Shown here piece after piece: positions 10,905 through 23,313 of a stretch of 64,000 bases of DNA. Position 1 is the stretch's first letter; every line of letters begins with the position of its first letter. The notes below the pieces were generated by a model. That model was not told where the DNA came from, ran no database searches, and was given only the letters and a program-made list of their open reading frames with translations. A program made the translations under genes and the position numbers. Source of the DNA: Filobasidium wieringae (taxonomy: Eukaryota > Basidiomycota > Tremellomycetes > Filobasidiales > Filobasidiaceae). The stretch is from NCBI GenBank assembly GCA_001600055.1, contig BCIV01000005.1, positions 622,464 to 686,463 on the forward strand. The letters are read 5' to 3'.

Positions 10905-13900
10905 TCAGAACGGCAAGAAGCTGCCCAGCCAGCCAGTCCAACCTCGCTTCCCCGTTTGCTTCCCTGAGCCTTGCATAGCATCCCCCTCGTAATTCCCCGC
11001 CTCATCCGCCACGGAATCGATATACTGCTGAGCGAAAGAATCGAGCACCCTTTTAGCAGTCTCCACTCCTCCTACTGTCCTCTCCAGCTCTCGCGAAGAG
11101 TACGAAAGCTTGTCATTCTTCAGCGCGAGCTGTTTTGCCAATCGTTTGTTCGCGACCAAACGGCTATGGTCCCTAAGAGAATCTGAGTCGGCTCTCGGAG
11201 TGAATTGAGATGAGCCAGTACTAGTAGGCTCGACCAGAAGTCCTTGAGCAATCCTTTCAAGCGCTTCGGTTTGATCGCGGCGAGCTTTAAATTGCTTCGT
11301 GTAAAATATGGCAGTCTGTTGAACTCGATCTTCCAGGACCTAAGAATCGCTCCTTGGTCAACGCGGATGTCTCACGAAACAAATGCTTGGTCAACCCACC
11401 TCATAAGCCTCGACCTTGTCTCTCAGCCATTGCTCTTGTTGTTTCAGGTTCAGCAGCATCATACACAGGTCGGTATCGATTTGTAAATATTGCCTGCTCC
11501 GAAGGCGGTCAGCGTTTGAGCGCGAGCCGGTCACTAAGGGAACTCACGGATGGACGAATTCCAGTTGTTCAGGTACTGTCAAAGTCTCAAAACTCCACCT
11601 AAACGAATGGAACGTCAGATCCTGGATTCTTGTAGAACGACGTGGTGACATACCGCCTAACGATCCCCCTCTCTCTAACCTGTTTAGCTTGTTCCCTTCT
11701 ATACACCCAATCCTCGTGTCCGTAATGTATCCACTCTGCTCCAGCCGATAGAGCTTCCCTCACAGATCCAGTACTGACCATCCTCTCCAACGGTCTTCTC
11801 GAACCTCGCAACAAACGTGTTCGAGGATCTTGGTCGCCCACGGTCAGGGACGTTCGGGCAGAGCGGGTCAAGAGGTAGTCGTCGACATCCCCTGCTGTGA
11901 TATCCGTCACCGCGCCATCATACGTATCAGATTCGGCGAAAGAACGATCCGTCCGGAAGCTAGGGCGTGACGAAGCGGCTCTGGAAGCGGCATCCGAGTA
12001 TGGCGAGCGATGTACTGCGGACGGGTAGTGATCTGACACGAATGGGCTTGGGTCAGCTAGATATCAAGAAAAAATCGATGGGACTGACTTCGCTGAGTGG
12101 CTGATTGCGGCGTGCCGTTTTCATCCCTGTCACTGCAAAATAACCATCTCACTAACGTCTTTGAAAAACACGACTTGCGAGCAAACTCACGGTAAGATCA
12201 CAACGGGCATCGATCCCTTTTGTTGCGGAGCCCTTTGAAAATTCGTAGTAGAAGCCGGAGCCGAGTTCGTAATCTCATCGCCAGAGTCATTGAACACTCC
12301 TCGTCTATAATCCAACCGGTAAGGGCAGAGTTTGCGAATAACAAAAATCGCCGCCACTCACCTAGCCCAATCCTTCAAAGCGTGGCCGGTCTTACTGGTC
12401 ATATTTCTCAACGTCCCCTTCCGCGTAGCCAAACTCCTATGCCGATGATGTCTCCTCCTATCGGGTGACAACGCCTCCTCGACCGTATCCAAATCGCCCT
12501 CCCCCGCGGTCTCTGCACGATAAGGTTGATCCTTCTTATCGAAAGCGTAATCATGTTGAATGGATGTACCCGGTTGATTTTCCCTCTGACCGGCCCGTGT
12601 ATCGTCCTTGGAATGATCCACCACCCGATCAGTCCACAGGGCTCGTAATCTCCCATGCCCCACCCCTGATTTCCCACCGACGACCAACCTCACAAACGTA
12701 TCCAGATTGACAATCATCACGTCCGTATTCCCCTGACCGGTACCCGAGCCCTGACCATGCGTATCAAACTCATCATTAGCCGTGTCATAAGTCTCATCGT
12801 CCGAATCTCTATCCCTCTCTCCCCGTCTCAACCCGATGTTCAGATTGGAGACGATATTGGAGGCGATCCCCGCTCCGGCCTGGGTGACTTGGTTCTTCAA
12901 CATCCGGCCTAGTTTCGTCTGGTCATGATGACGTTCCTTATTGTAGGCGTCGGTAATAGCTTGGTAGAGCTCGATATCGAGATAATCATTGATCGTTCCC
13001 GTTCGATGAAGGTAGACTCGCTAGTAACGTACCCTCGAGTCAGCAACCCCGTCCGGCTCGATCTTCCATCAAACTCACTTGAAACGATCTCAAACTCCTC
13101 TGAAAATCTCTGATTTTATGAAACGGATCCCTCGGTACCTACCAACATGAATCAAACGCATCGGTACCAATGAAAACCCCATCCCATTTCCTTTTTGAAA
13201 CAAAAAGAACGTACCCTCTCCGAATCCAAAGCGGCCAATTTGACTCTAACAGAAGTGATACTACTGAGTAACCCAGCAACGATAGCCGGTCCTTGAGTGG
13301 CCAAGATTTCTTCCTATAAGCGCGTTTCACCATATCAGTTTACGATCGAGGGGTTCGAGCGGGGAGGGAAAAAGAAAGACAATGAAATGGATGAATAGGA
13401 GGTGGGTGGACGTACATTAGGATCATCCTCAATCCCACCCCAGATAGGTCCTGTACCATCCACTGCGCCGCCACAACCGTCAAATTCGTAAAATCAATAA
13501 AACAACTCAAAGGACCTCGAGGACTACCCTCTCGGTCAAAGCACGATAGAAAGCAAACTGACCATTACCCAACCGCATCCTCCTCCTCCACTCCCCCAAC
13601 CCCCTAAGCATGGCATCATCACACAAACCCTCTTCCCCCTCTCCCTGTACCTCACCCCCCAACCCCCCTCCTACCCCCGGTCCCAATCCCCACAAACCCA
13701 GACCCACTCTCAAACACCCAACCAACTCCTCCACAACCGCCGCCACCCTGCCCCACCCCTGTCCACTCAGAGTACTGGGGAATTTATAAAGGGTATGAAA
13801 CTTGTAGATCGTCGCGCTAGAGGGAGGTTCGAGGACGAGGGAAGAACGGGAGGAGCAGCCTAATCGGCGGAGATTGAGTTTGAGGTGGAGTAGGGGGAAG

Positions 13901-15085
13901 AGAGGGCGAGGGTCACCGGATGGGATTGGGATTCTGTAGCGTATTCAGATGAGTTGAAAATCGATTATAGAATGAAAGGGATAAGATGACCAAGAAGAGG
14001 AGGACTAACGGTTGAACATCTTGCCTCAAACCATTCAAATTACCCACCACCATCACCCCATGATCAGTCTGCACTCCCCTCCCCCCCGTACCCATCGCTC
14101 CCATCGCTCCTGCCCCGATCCCTGATGCAGTCGCTTGCCCTCCTTGCCCGCCTTGGAGTTGGCCGGCCTCGTCCCTCCCCCTTCTCAGCCATCTGACGGC
14201 ATTCTCCACCTCTCTGGCCGCTTGAACTTCCGTCAATAGTGGAGAAGGGGTGAGTAGGTGTAATGTGATCTGATCCGACTGCGGTTGTACTTGTGATTGT
14301 GCATGTGAGCTCGTAGGATGGGTATGGTTTGAAGAAGACGCATGAGAGTTAGGTTTCGAGGAGGAGGGGTGAGAGTTGTTATTGGAAGTGGATGTGGATG
14401 TGGGATTGGTCGTTGAAGGGGTTATTATACTGTGTAAAAGACGGGTGGGGTCTGTTACCCTATAGTCACCTCAAGCACAGATCCGTTCGAAGGAGAAGGA
14501 AAAGAGCAGGGAATCAGGTTTAGCTAGCTTTTCTTCCCTGATCTCCTGACTTCAGAGACAGACGCTGACGCTGACGCACCATTTATCCACCACCCACAAC
14601 CCGTACCCCGCAATCCTCACCTCCCCTTCGAATTCAAACCTCCCGAACTCCTGGGCGTACCGCTTAGCCTCCCTCGTCCCGGGTTTCAAGTACTTCTGTA
14701 CAGGAACGAGTATTCCTCTTCTCCTCTTCACCAGAACGGGGTTTGATTGATTCGATTGAGATTGGGCGGGCTGGGGGGGTGTACGGGGTGGGAATTGGGT
14801 GGGACTGGATTGGATGGGTGAGGCGGTGAATACCCCTTGGTGTGAATGTGAGGGGGAGACGGAGAGGTTGATCTCCCTATCCCTATCCCAATTCCCAGCT
14901 GAAGGGGCCGATGTCGATATTGGGACCCCATTCGAGGGAACGTCTGTCCGAATGGCCAGTCCGTTGCCATTTGAACTTGGATGAGCGGACAAGGAGGAAA
15001 CGGATCTTGAGACTTTTCCTCTTGTTTGTGGGAAACTATGATCAAAAGGTTGAGGAAACCCTGGAATCGGACGCACAAATGACAT
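10905..15085 (-). CDS. STB6-like (Sin3-binding family) protein
   Basis: This is a large multi-exon protein, probably more than 900 residues, of the fungal STB2/STB6-like family. Yeast members bind the Sin3 corepressor, but a chromatin role here is inference. The start at 15085 gives a disordered Ser/Pro leader, then RRRGILVPVQKYLKPG and FEFEGEVRIAGYGLWVVDKW, which resumes after an intron as VTDPTRLLHSIITPS. Further on, IPIPSGDPRPLFPLLHLKLN with LRRLGCSSRSSLVLEPPSSA matches the family's conserved 'VPIP-G ... NLKRLGC' block. AVVEELVGCLRVGLGLWG and GLCDDAMLRGLGEWRRRM match the 'DGLLCD' block. Later exons give EEILATQGPAIVAGLLSSIT and a helical C-terminus ending GWLGSFLPF at 10905. It is divergent from FCP1. 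Exact exon borders in the middle are approximate. Confidence 0.7.
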
Positions 15086-15396
15086 TTTCAGGTCGTTTCA
15101 CTGTGTTCAAATCCAGGTTTCTAGGTGAAACGGAAGAGTCGAGGTGAGATTCGATGATGTAGATCGATGAATACGGTTGTTTACTTTGTCATAAAATTAT
15201 AGAAATAGTACCAATTTTCTGATTAGGTAATGCGGAGAATCCTGCTTTATGGCACAAATCGACAGATATACGGCTAATTGCGTATTTCTGGGTATAAAAC
15301 TGATGATGTCACCCTCTTCCTCGCTCTTGAACATCCCATTCAACCACTTCCCATCGCTCCTTTCCCTCTCCCAACTCTCTCACAACAACCTCAACA
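15086..15396. promoter_or_regulatory. Divergent promoter, STB6-like gene and FCP1
   Basis: 311 bases separate the ATG at 15085 (minus) from the ATG at 15397 (plus), so both promoters lie here. I recognise no specific motif with confidence. Confidence 0.45.
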
Positions 15397-18300
15397 ATGG
15401 ACCTAAACGCCGAACCCTCCCCTGCAACCCCAATCCATCTGCCTCCAACCCTTCCATACCCAATAACAATCTCCTCCCTCCTCCCTACCCAACAAGTCAA
15501 TCGGGGTCAAACCGTACTCTGGTACTCTTACACCCTCAAGGACGATTTCAGTAAAGATGCTTCCACCGCTACAATCAATTCAGGAGGAGGAAAACAGGCT
15601 AAGGACAAGGCGAGGGAGGAGAAGGGGTATAGTACGTGGGAATGTACCCTGGATGGGGAATTAGTTAGATGGAGTGAAGGGGTCGCGGCAGGGGTGGTAT
15701 TGAAAGATTCCAGGTCCGTCCGCTTGGGTTCCTTCCTTTCCTCTTCTTCCTTATCTTTAGCTGATGAACCATGTTGAGACAGAAAACCAATAGCTTATAT
15801 CCAACAACCATGTGATCATCCCGTCCAGTTCCATGGGATGTGTGCGGTTTGCGGGATAGATTTGGCCGGGTACGTCCGCCGTTCTCTCTTCCCTATCGGA
15901 ATTCTCTCCCTCGTATCTCCTCTATTCAATAGCGCTAACCCCCCCCTATATTTCCTATACTCACAGACAAATACCCACGACCAACCCCGTAAATGGGTAC
16001 AAACCGACCTCAGAAGGCGTCCAGATCGAACATAACGAATCCGGTATCAAAGTGTCTCTAGACGTATGTCCTTCCCTCTTCGCAACCTGACGGATAAACC
16101 ACCTTACTGAACTAAAACTCCCATCCAAACTCGATTTTCTTCAAATAGAAAGCAAACTCCCTAGCCCTCACCCATCGAAAAATTCTCCTGGATCATCGTA
16201 AACTCATCCTAATCATAGATCTCGATCAGACCATCATCCAAACCGGGTGCGATCTTACAACGGGGAAATGGATGGACGAATGTTACGGTCCTTCTTGGGG
16301 GTTGGTCCATATCGGTCCTGACGGTCGAGGAACGGGGGAATCAGGAGGGGTCAGGAGGGACCCGCATGATCGGAAACTTCTCGAGCTGGAGGGACAAGAG
16401 AAGGAAGAGATGCAAATGAGAAGACTGGCTAACCCTAATGCGGAGGCTATCAAGGATATCTGGAGGTTTCAATTAGACGACGAGGATACGGTCGGGCACG
16501 ATAACCAAGGTCGAAAGTGGACCCGGAAAGGCCGTCAAGGTGTTTGGTTCTACGTCAAACCCCGTCCCTCTCTGGACCGGTTCTTACAAACCCTAAGCGG
16601 CTTATACGAATTACACGTCTACACGGCAGGAACTCGGCGGTACGCTAATGCCATCTGCACCTGTATCGACCCCACGGGAAAGTATTTCAGTGAGAGGATA
16701 TTGAGTAGGAACGAGAGTGGGAGTGCGAGCGTGAAGAGTCTGAAAAGGCTTTTCCCGACCGATGAGAGTATGGTGGTGGTGATCGATGATCGATGGGAGG
16801 TCTGGGCGCATGGGAGGAATTTGGTAAAGGTCGTCCCTTGTGAGTTGGGTCGTCTCTAGGCTATGGAGATGGACTGGGGGCTGATGAGGCCGGCTGGTAC
16901 AGATGCGTTTTACCCGAATACGGGGGATATCAATTCCGCTTTCGTTCAACCTAGAGCGACCGATGTAGAACCTGCTACCCGGACTGCCTCCCCCTCCAGT
17001 CCCGAATCCAACTCGAAAGCCACCGCCTCAGCTCCTACTCAAACTGGCTCCATAGAGCTGGTCAAATCCAGCGAAGACCCTGACGAAGTACAGGAACTAC
17101 AACAAGAAGCTGCTTCCCGAGAAGTGGAGAGTCAAGTGACCGAAGCTCCTCTAGCAAAAAGACAGGAGGAGTTGGATAAAGAGGACGAATCCGTTCTAAA
17201 GGATGTCCCTGATCGGGCTGGGCAGGGGGACGGGGAGAAGGAACATAAACGAGCTGCTTTGGTGGATGATGATAGGGAGCTTTATCGGGTTGATAAGGTG
17301 AGACCTTTCATTAGAAGTCGGGTGCTCTTGAGGACTGACAATATTGTTACATTTGAGCAGGTCCTAAGGGAGATCCACGCGCGGTTCTACCAGACTTACG
17401 ATTCGGCGGATAGAAAGATCGCTTTCCAGCCCGCTTCGGAGCCCGACAACCGGATTCTGTACGATGTTCGAGTGAGTCCGTTCTTGCCTCTAAGTGAAGT
17501 GGAAGGTGTCATAAGCTGACAAGGGCGATCTTAGCATATAATACCTCATATGAGACGGAAGGTTCTTGGTGGATGCGTGATCTGTTTTTCGGGAGTCATT
17601 CCCCTTAATCAAGTACCGGAAGAGTAAGCCTTCAATCGTTTTGAATCACTTTCAAGACGATTGCTAATAGACTGGTCTTCTACAGAAACGAATACTGGCT
17701 ACTCGCAAGCATGTTCGGAGCAAGATGTGTTCGCGCTCTAGACCAACGGATAACTCACCTCGTCGTCGCTCAAGCGGATACCCAAAAAGTAGCTCAAGCG
17801 CTGAAACAACCAGGAACTAAAGTCGTCTGGAAAGAATGGTTACGACATAGTATCGATTGGTGTCAACGACAACCGGAGGAGGTCTACCAGGTTTCGTCGT
17901 TCGGGCGACCTGATCGATCGGCACCGAGTACGCCTGAGAAAACACAGAAGGCGCCTATCGAGCCTGTTCAGACGACACCTTCAACACCCTCCGTGCAGGA
18001 ACGAACGGAACCTGTGCATATGGATGTGACCGATTTCGACGATATCGATGACGAGCTGAAGGAGTTTATGGAGGATGACGATGATGATGATGACGAGGAT
18101 GATGCTACTACTGTGGACGGGTCGGAAAGCGGCATTAGTGAGCAAAGGTATGTAGTGTTACATTAAGGAGGACAAGACCGCGCTGACTGGACACCTACAG
18201 TCCTCTAGCAAGCCCAACCAAGAAACGAGCTCGTAAATCGCATTTGAACGAGAATACAGTCGAAGGAGAAGAGTACGACTCGCAATCCGAGGATGGAGAT

Positions 18301-18618
18301 GGCATGCCTCAATTTTCACCAGAACAAGGCTTGGTCAACACAGACAAACCTGTTACTAAGCGCGCGAGACTGAACGACGATGCTCGAGACGAGCATGGGA
18401 ACGAATTTCAGGATGTAGAAGAGGAACACAGGGATGAAGATTACGACGAGTACCTGGATGAAGGCGGTGCCAGTGAACTTGAAGATGCCGAGGAATACAA
18501 GCCGGATGATCCAGATACTGTGGAACCTGATGAAGGCATCTTGCTGGTATGTCCGCGCGGTGGCTCGCATGGAAGTATGCTAATGAGACAATCTACGTAG
18601 AACAATCCTGCGGTATAA
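15397..18618 (+). CDS. FCP1: RNA polymerase II CTD phosphatase
   Basis: FCP1 removes phosphates from the heptad-repeat tail of RNA polymerase II in the nucleus and recycles the enzyme. An N-terminal domain (TVLWYSYTLKDDF; CDHPVQFHGMCAVCGIDLAG) leads into the phosphatase core with the DxDxT signature in LILIIDLDQTIIQ, near 16200-16235. The insert-containing FCP homology domain continues with GVWFYVKPRPSLDRFLQTLS, ELHVYTAGTRRYANAI and VVVIDDRWEVWAHGRNLVKV. A BRCT domain follows (VLGGCVICFSGVIPLNQVPE; VVWKEWLRHSIDW), then an acidic Asp/Glu-rich tail with basic patches. Short introns interrupt it throughout. The last one (18556-18600) joins GILL to NNPAV and the stop at 18618. Catalytic Asp residues appear intact. 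The acidic C-terminus is typical of the family, which contacts TFIIF. Confidence 0.93.
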
Positions 18619-19588
18619 TGTCAATCCAAACAGGAATTTTTGTACCAATAATCATAGCACGTGGGCCAACCCACCACAACTCGCAGTTGTACAATACAAG
18701 CCCCGCATTTGCCATGAGGTCACAATGAAAAAGGATACACTCGATGCTACGTAGTAAAAGCTCGTGCTATGACACTTTTCAAGCCCAATGAGTGCTATTG
18801 AATGACCCGGGAGTTCGACACGATATATCTAAAGTTACTGATCGCATGGGTGAATTACTAAGGCCTTCGCCAGCTTTTCGGTCAACTGTTGTCCTCAGAA
18901 CAAGAAACTGGCACAATGCACATCCTCCTGCATCGTTTGGAGGTCTACCGGAACATCCTTTTTGGTGGCCTTCTTTGAGGGTGCTTTATCCGGTACGTCA
19001 TCCAAGTCAGATGCCTCGGACTGAACCACCTTGGCCCTCAAACTTGTGGTCTTATGGGTGTTGTTGGCAGCGGCCTTAAGGATCTTCTATTTCGGAAGTG
19101 CATGTTATCATGATGTCATGATGTCTAGGAAGGGAGGGAGGGAGGAAAGGGTGCTGAATAGGTGATAACAAACTTCGTCACGATTCCTGAGCGCACATGT
19201 GACGCAGCAGAAACTTCAGGCAGTGTCATACAACTGTATTGGGCGCTCAGCCTGTGTCCCTCTGTTTGACATAGCCATTGTCTCCTCGAAGGGGACGTGC
19301 GATTGCATTCTAACATGCAATGTTATACGTGCTTGGTCTGGTTGTTTAGTATCTTTGTTACAATTTGGGTTTGTCAAGTTTTAAGGAACCGTTTTTGCCT
19401 TGAGCAGATATTAACGGTATCACGAAACCGAAACCTTTCAAAGAAGGGCAGTAAAAGCGATCGTGGTTCGATACGCCAAGAGAGAGCAAAATCAGATAGA
19501 TTGAGAGGGGCCGTGAGGAATCTATGTAAAACATCGCGGCAAAAAGCGCGTGCGTTCCGGCCGATCAGAGTGGTTGTTCGGAAAAGTT
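18619..19588. other. Intergenic with coding-like patch on minus strand
   Basis: The 970 bases between FCP1 and the LisH-WD40 gene contain a lysine-rich open stretch on the minus strand (18895-19086), listed separately. There is also a pyrimidine tract followed by CTAG near 19128-19152 that looks like a 3' splice site, and a short ATGATGTC-type repeat near 19108-19125. No RNA gene was recognised. Confidence 0.4.
18895..19086 (-). CDS. Possible terminal exon, lysine-rich, unassigned
   Basis: A 63-codon open stretch follows an ATAG acceptor-like site and ends at a stop at 18895. It contains KILKAAANNTHKTTSLRAK and DKAPSKKATKKDVPVDLQ, which looks like real protein composition. I could not find a matching upstream exon or a start codon. 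It may be the last exon of an unresolved gene, a decayed remnant, or chance. No function can be assigned. Confidence 0.22.
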   Translation of the reverse strand, partial: KILKAAANNTHKTTSLRAKVVQSEASDLDDVPDKAPSKKATKKDVPVDLQTMQEDVHCASFLF

Positions 19589-22500
19589 TCAAGTTGAAGC
19601 CTTGCGTAACAGATCTCCCACGTATAGAGTTCGCAGCGTCCTATAAATTTCGAAAGGCATAAGCGACGACATAAAACCCCGACAAGCAGGCTATCACTCA
19701 CGCGTCAGCCATAGCCAAAGCGAGCTGTTCGCCATCAGGTCGCCACTGTGCATCACAGATAGCTGCACCAGCCGAGAATTGTTTTCGCCGAGTGCCCGTC
19801 TGAAGTTTTGGAAAGTCAGTACACCTAACCGCGCGCTTGAATTTCAGGGGGGCCCACCTCTGAATCCCAGATATACAGGAAGCCATCTTCGGAACAACTC
19901 AAGAACATATCACCAGCCGGCGAGAACTCCAATGATCGGATTTCCTCCTGATGTTCGGTGATCGTGTACAAACAGTACTCTCCGTCTTTTGCATTCACAT
20001 CATACATCTTGATGACGTGACGATCAGCGGAGTCTGATTGTGGATCAGCCATCGACATGCTATCATACACCTGGAGTAAGCTAACAAAGCCAAGTCCATT
20101 CGTAACCGAATGCTACTCACGTAGCTAACAGGCGTTTGCCATCCGCGCGAAGTCGTGGACACCATTGCACAAGCTGGATATCGTCGACATGACCTTCTAG
20201 CTTCAAGAGCTCCTTGGGCTGTTTCTTTTAGGACAAGACGATTTCAGCAAATCTGCGGACCGGATTCATCGGATTGTACTCACGGATTGATCTCGGCCAT
20301 TGGTGAAGACCTTGGCGCCTTCGTCTTCTACCCCTTGCATATCCCAGATTCGAACCGTGTGATCGTCAGAACCGCTGGCTAGCAGTCGCTTGGTTGTTGG
20401 CGATAGCTTGTCAGCAGCTTGCAGCTTTGGTGAGAACTTGCATACCAGCACTCGATCCCGATGCTTGCTCAGGACAGTCAATCGATCTACCGAATTAACG
20501 GAGCAGAGCGCTATCGTATTGTCCTCCGAACAAGTAGCAAAAATCTCGTTTGTGAGCCAGTCGACATGGTAGGCCTTGTGCGGAGCGTGATGATCCCAGC
20601 TGTTCTTCAGCTTGATGGGCACAACGCTGATGTCCCAAACACAGGTTTGCCCGTCAATGTTGGTCGTGGCGAAGTAATTGCCGTTAGGATTCCAAGCGAG
20701 ACAAGTGATCTCTCGTTCATGGCGATAGCCGGTACCTTGAAGCTCTCCATCACCTACGAAAGACCGTGCCACGTTGTCCTTGTCAACTGGAAGATCAATC
20801 ATTATCAGTATGGACCAGCAGCGTACTTGTCTTGTTAAGACTTACTAGTGACGAATGCATTTCCATCGTTATTCCAAGCCAGATCTAAAACGGGTTTTTT
20901 AGTTTCCAGAGCCTTGTGCACCAGCTCGATGGGTAGACGGGCGAGCAGTCGAAGCTGTTTGTCATTGGCCGATAACGAATCCGTAAAGTCCCAAATATTA
21001 CACAATCCATCTTGAGAGCAAGATATCAACCGTGTCAAGTTGAGGGGATTCCAAGACACCTTGTTGATCTAATTGTACAGGAAGCGCATCAGATTGCTGA
21101 TCCATTATGTCCAGCGAAAACACCACTTACGCGTTTCGTATGGCCTCTCCAGCAAAGCATACCATCCCTCTCCACGGGTTGAAGCGGGTTCTTATGTCCC
21201 GCGAAGATTGCTTTTATACCCGCGCCTACCGCTGGGGTAGGGGTTTGCGAGACGCTTCGTCCGTCATCCCCTTGCTTTCTCTCGCCAGACTTCTCGCTCT
21301 TAGTCACGTTAGAAGCGTTCGAGTTCCGTCGTGGTCGTCCTGGCTTTTTGTTGGGTTTGCGAGCTTCGGCTTCGCTTTCCGTCACAGTTTGGTCTGAGAC
21401 GATTCTGTTCCCCTTGGAGGACGAAGGACCGGCACTGACGCCCAACGCTTCACGCTGACTGTCCTTCCTCCGCACTTCCCGATCCCGAGGCTCGCTGTCT
21501 CCATTGACAAGCTTGCGCTTCTTGACAGCAGCTGTGTCCTCCTGTTTAGGTTTGACTACCGTTCGTTCCCTCTCACCATCATCTCGTTTCTTTACAGTTG
21601 TCCGTTTCTCAGAATCCTTTCTAGAAGCCATGACTATATCCAAGCCGTTCTGACCTTGAGATTCATCTCGCTTTTTCGTCCGTACAGAACCGACAATCCC
21701 ATTCGGGACAGGCATATCCTGTTCGTCCGATGACATGACACGCTTCTTCTTCTTTCCTAATCCATAGGTTGGCGCCGTTGTTGTCGTTTCCTTTTCTTTT
21801 TCCCTATCCCGATCTTTGTCTCGATCCCGTTCCCGCCTCTCTAGATCTCTCGTTGACCCAGCCTGGCCATTCATCCCTTCCCCATATTCCACAGCTCTTC
21901 GCTTCCCTTCTTTCACCTTGGATCGCTCCTTTAGTGGTGGTTCTACCTCTCTTGTAGTTTCCCGCACGTCCTCCATCTCGACATCCTCTTCCAAAGCAGC
22001 ATTCGACCTAACAGGGGTTTTGCCTTTCCCTGACGTAGTCTCCCTTTCGCGTCTACCTGCATGCTCCGCATCGTCCCGCTCTCTTCGTTCCCTCCGTGGT
22101 GGTGGTTCGAACCCGCTCTTCCTCTCCCCCAAGACCCTTTCTAACCGTTCTAGTCGGCTTCCCTCTGCAGCAGGCGGAAAGATATCGCCTCTCCCTGTCG
22201 ACTCTCCTCTTATAGCTGCTCGCTCTTCTCGAGTGAGTAATGCAGAATATATAGGAGCGCCTGTTTTTCGGTTGATTAGGACTGGAGGTATTGTTGGGCC
22301 TTCATTTCGTCCAGGGATCGCGTAGGTGCATGAATGTGAATGTAAAAGGGTGAAAGGGCTGACGCACGGTGGTGGCTGGAATCGATGAAGCAGAAATCAG
22401 TGATGCTCAGCTGGTAGCGCATATTAACATCGGGCGTACCTCCATCCAACCCAACTTTGCATGCTTTTCGACCTCATCCCACATCAACCCCTTGTACAGA

Positions 22501-23304
22501 TGCCTGATCAATTCCCCTCTTGGTACGGCCCTGAACTTCTCCTCGTCCTCTTGCGGATTCTCCGGTCCGACAGTACCCTCACGGTTAGATCCTGGTGTCG
22601 CATGCCGTCCCGACGATTTCCTCGAATTAGGAGCCTCCTTCCCCTTCCCCTTCTTCCCCGTCGTCGTGGTTGATTCGGCGGCAGGGGAATCTACATCCAT
22701 GCGATCCCCTTCTGCTTCATCTTCCACATCCGCATCGCCTTCAGCTCCTGCTTCAGATTCGCCTTTCTTTCCTGCTCGACCTTTGCCTTTGGATTCCCGG
22801 ACAGAGGTTCGTGGTGGTGCTCCTGGCCCAGGGAAACTGCCTTCACGGTCGGGATTAAAGGAATTGAAGAGAGGAGAAGTGTCTAGATTGGATTCGGATC
22901 GGAAAGTGTATGCAGTGTGAGGGAACGAAGATTCGCAGAGGTACTGTTTAGTTGTGGTGCGGGGGTAAAATATATGATAGATGATTGGATATCAAGAGAA
23001 ACAATCAGCTTTCGTGTTGATTTTTTGGACATAGGGTGTATCAGCTTACGGAGTAGATGAGAATGTTCAGCTCATCGCTAGTCACTAATATCTTTGGCTT
23101 ATGAACCTCTTTCTTTCCTTTGATATTAATTGCTTTTATCGTCCCATGAAACCCTGCCTGTCTTGAACTCAATAAAGCAGACGCGGGTCCAGGAGTGGTG
23201 GCAGTTTCATCAGTCTCTGGAGGAGGTAGAGCATTCGGAGGTTGGTTAGGGGTCGACGGTCCGCTCTTGTTGCTGGTGCTGGCAGCTTGATTCGAGTCGT
23301 TCAT
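19589..23304 (-). CDS. LisH-WD40 corepressor-type protein (TBL1/Sif2-like)
   Basis: This is probably a nuclear scaffold of a histone-deacetylase corepressor complex, like human TBL1 or yeast Sif2 (Set3 complex); that role is inferred from architecture. The start at 23304 gives a disordered leader, then a LisH motif split by an intron (ELNILIYS joined to YLCESSFPHTAYTFR). A second helical block follows (ELIRHLYKGLMWDEVEKHAK), then a long Lys/Arg/Glu/Asp low-complexity insert (about 22130-21200). The WD40 propeller contains LCWRGHTKRV, LISCSQDGLCNIWDF, YFATTNIDGQTCVWDI, LLASGSDDHTVRIWDM and FLSCSEDGFLYIWDS. Translation could stop at 19698, but that TGA lies inside a GTGAGT donor. A 61-base intron to TTATAG restores a final beta strand and stops at 19589, which I prefer. 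The start lies 9 bases from the start of the opposite gene. Confidence 0.82.
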
Positions 23305-23313
23305 ACTCGTCCA

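Noticed and set aside
21816..22325. Long plus-strand ORF opposite the LisH-WD40 gene
   Set aside because: It is the antisense shadow of the low-complexity Lys/Arg/Glu region, giving Ser/Leu-rich translation without domain features.
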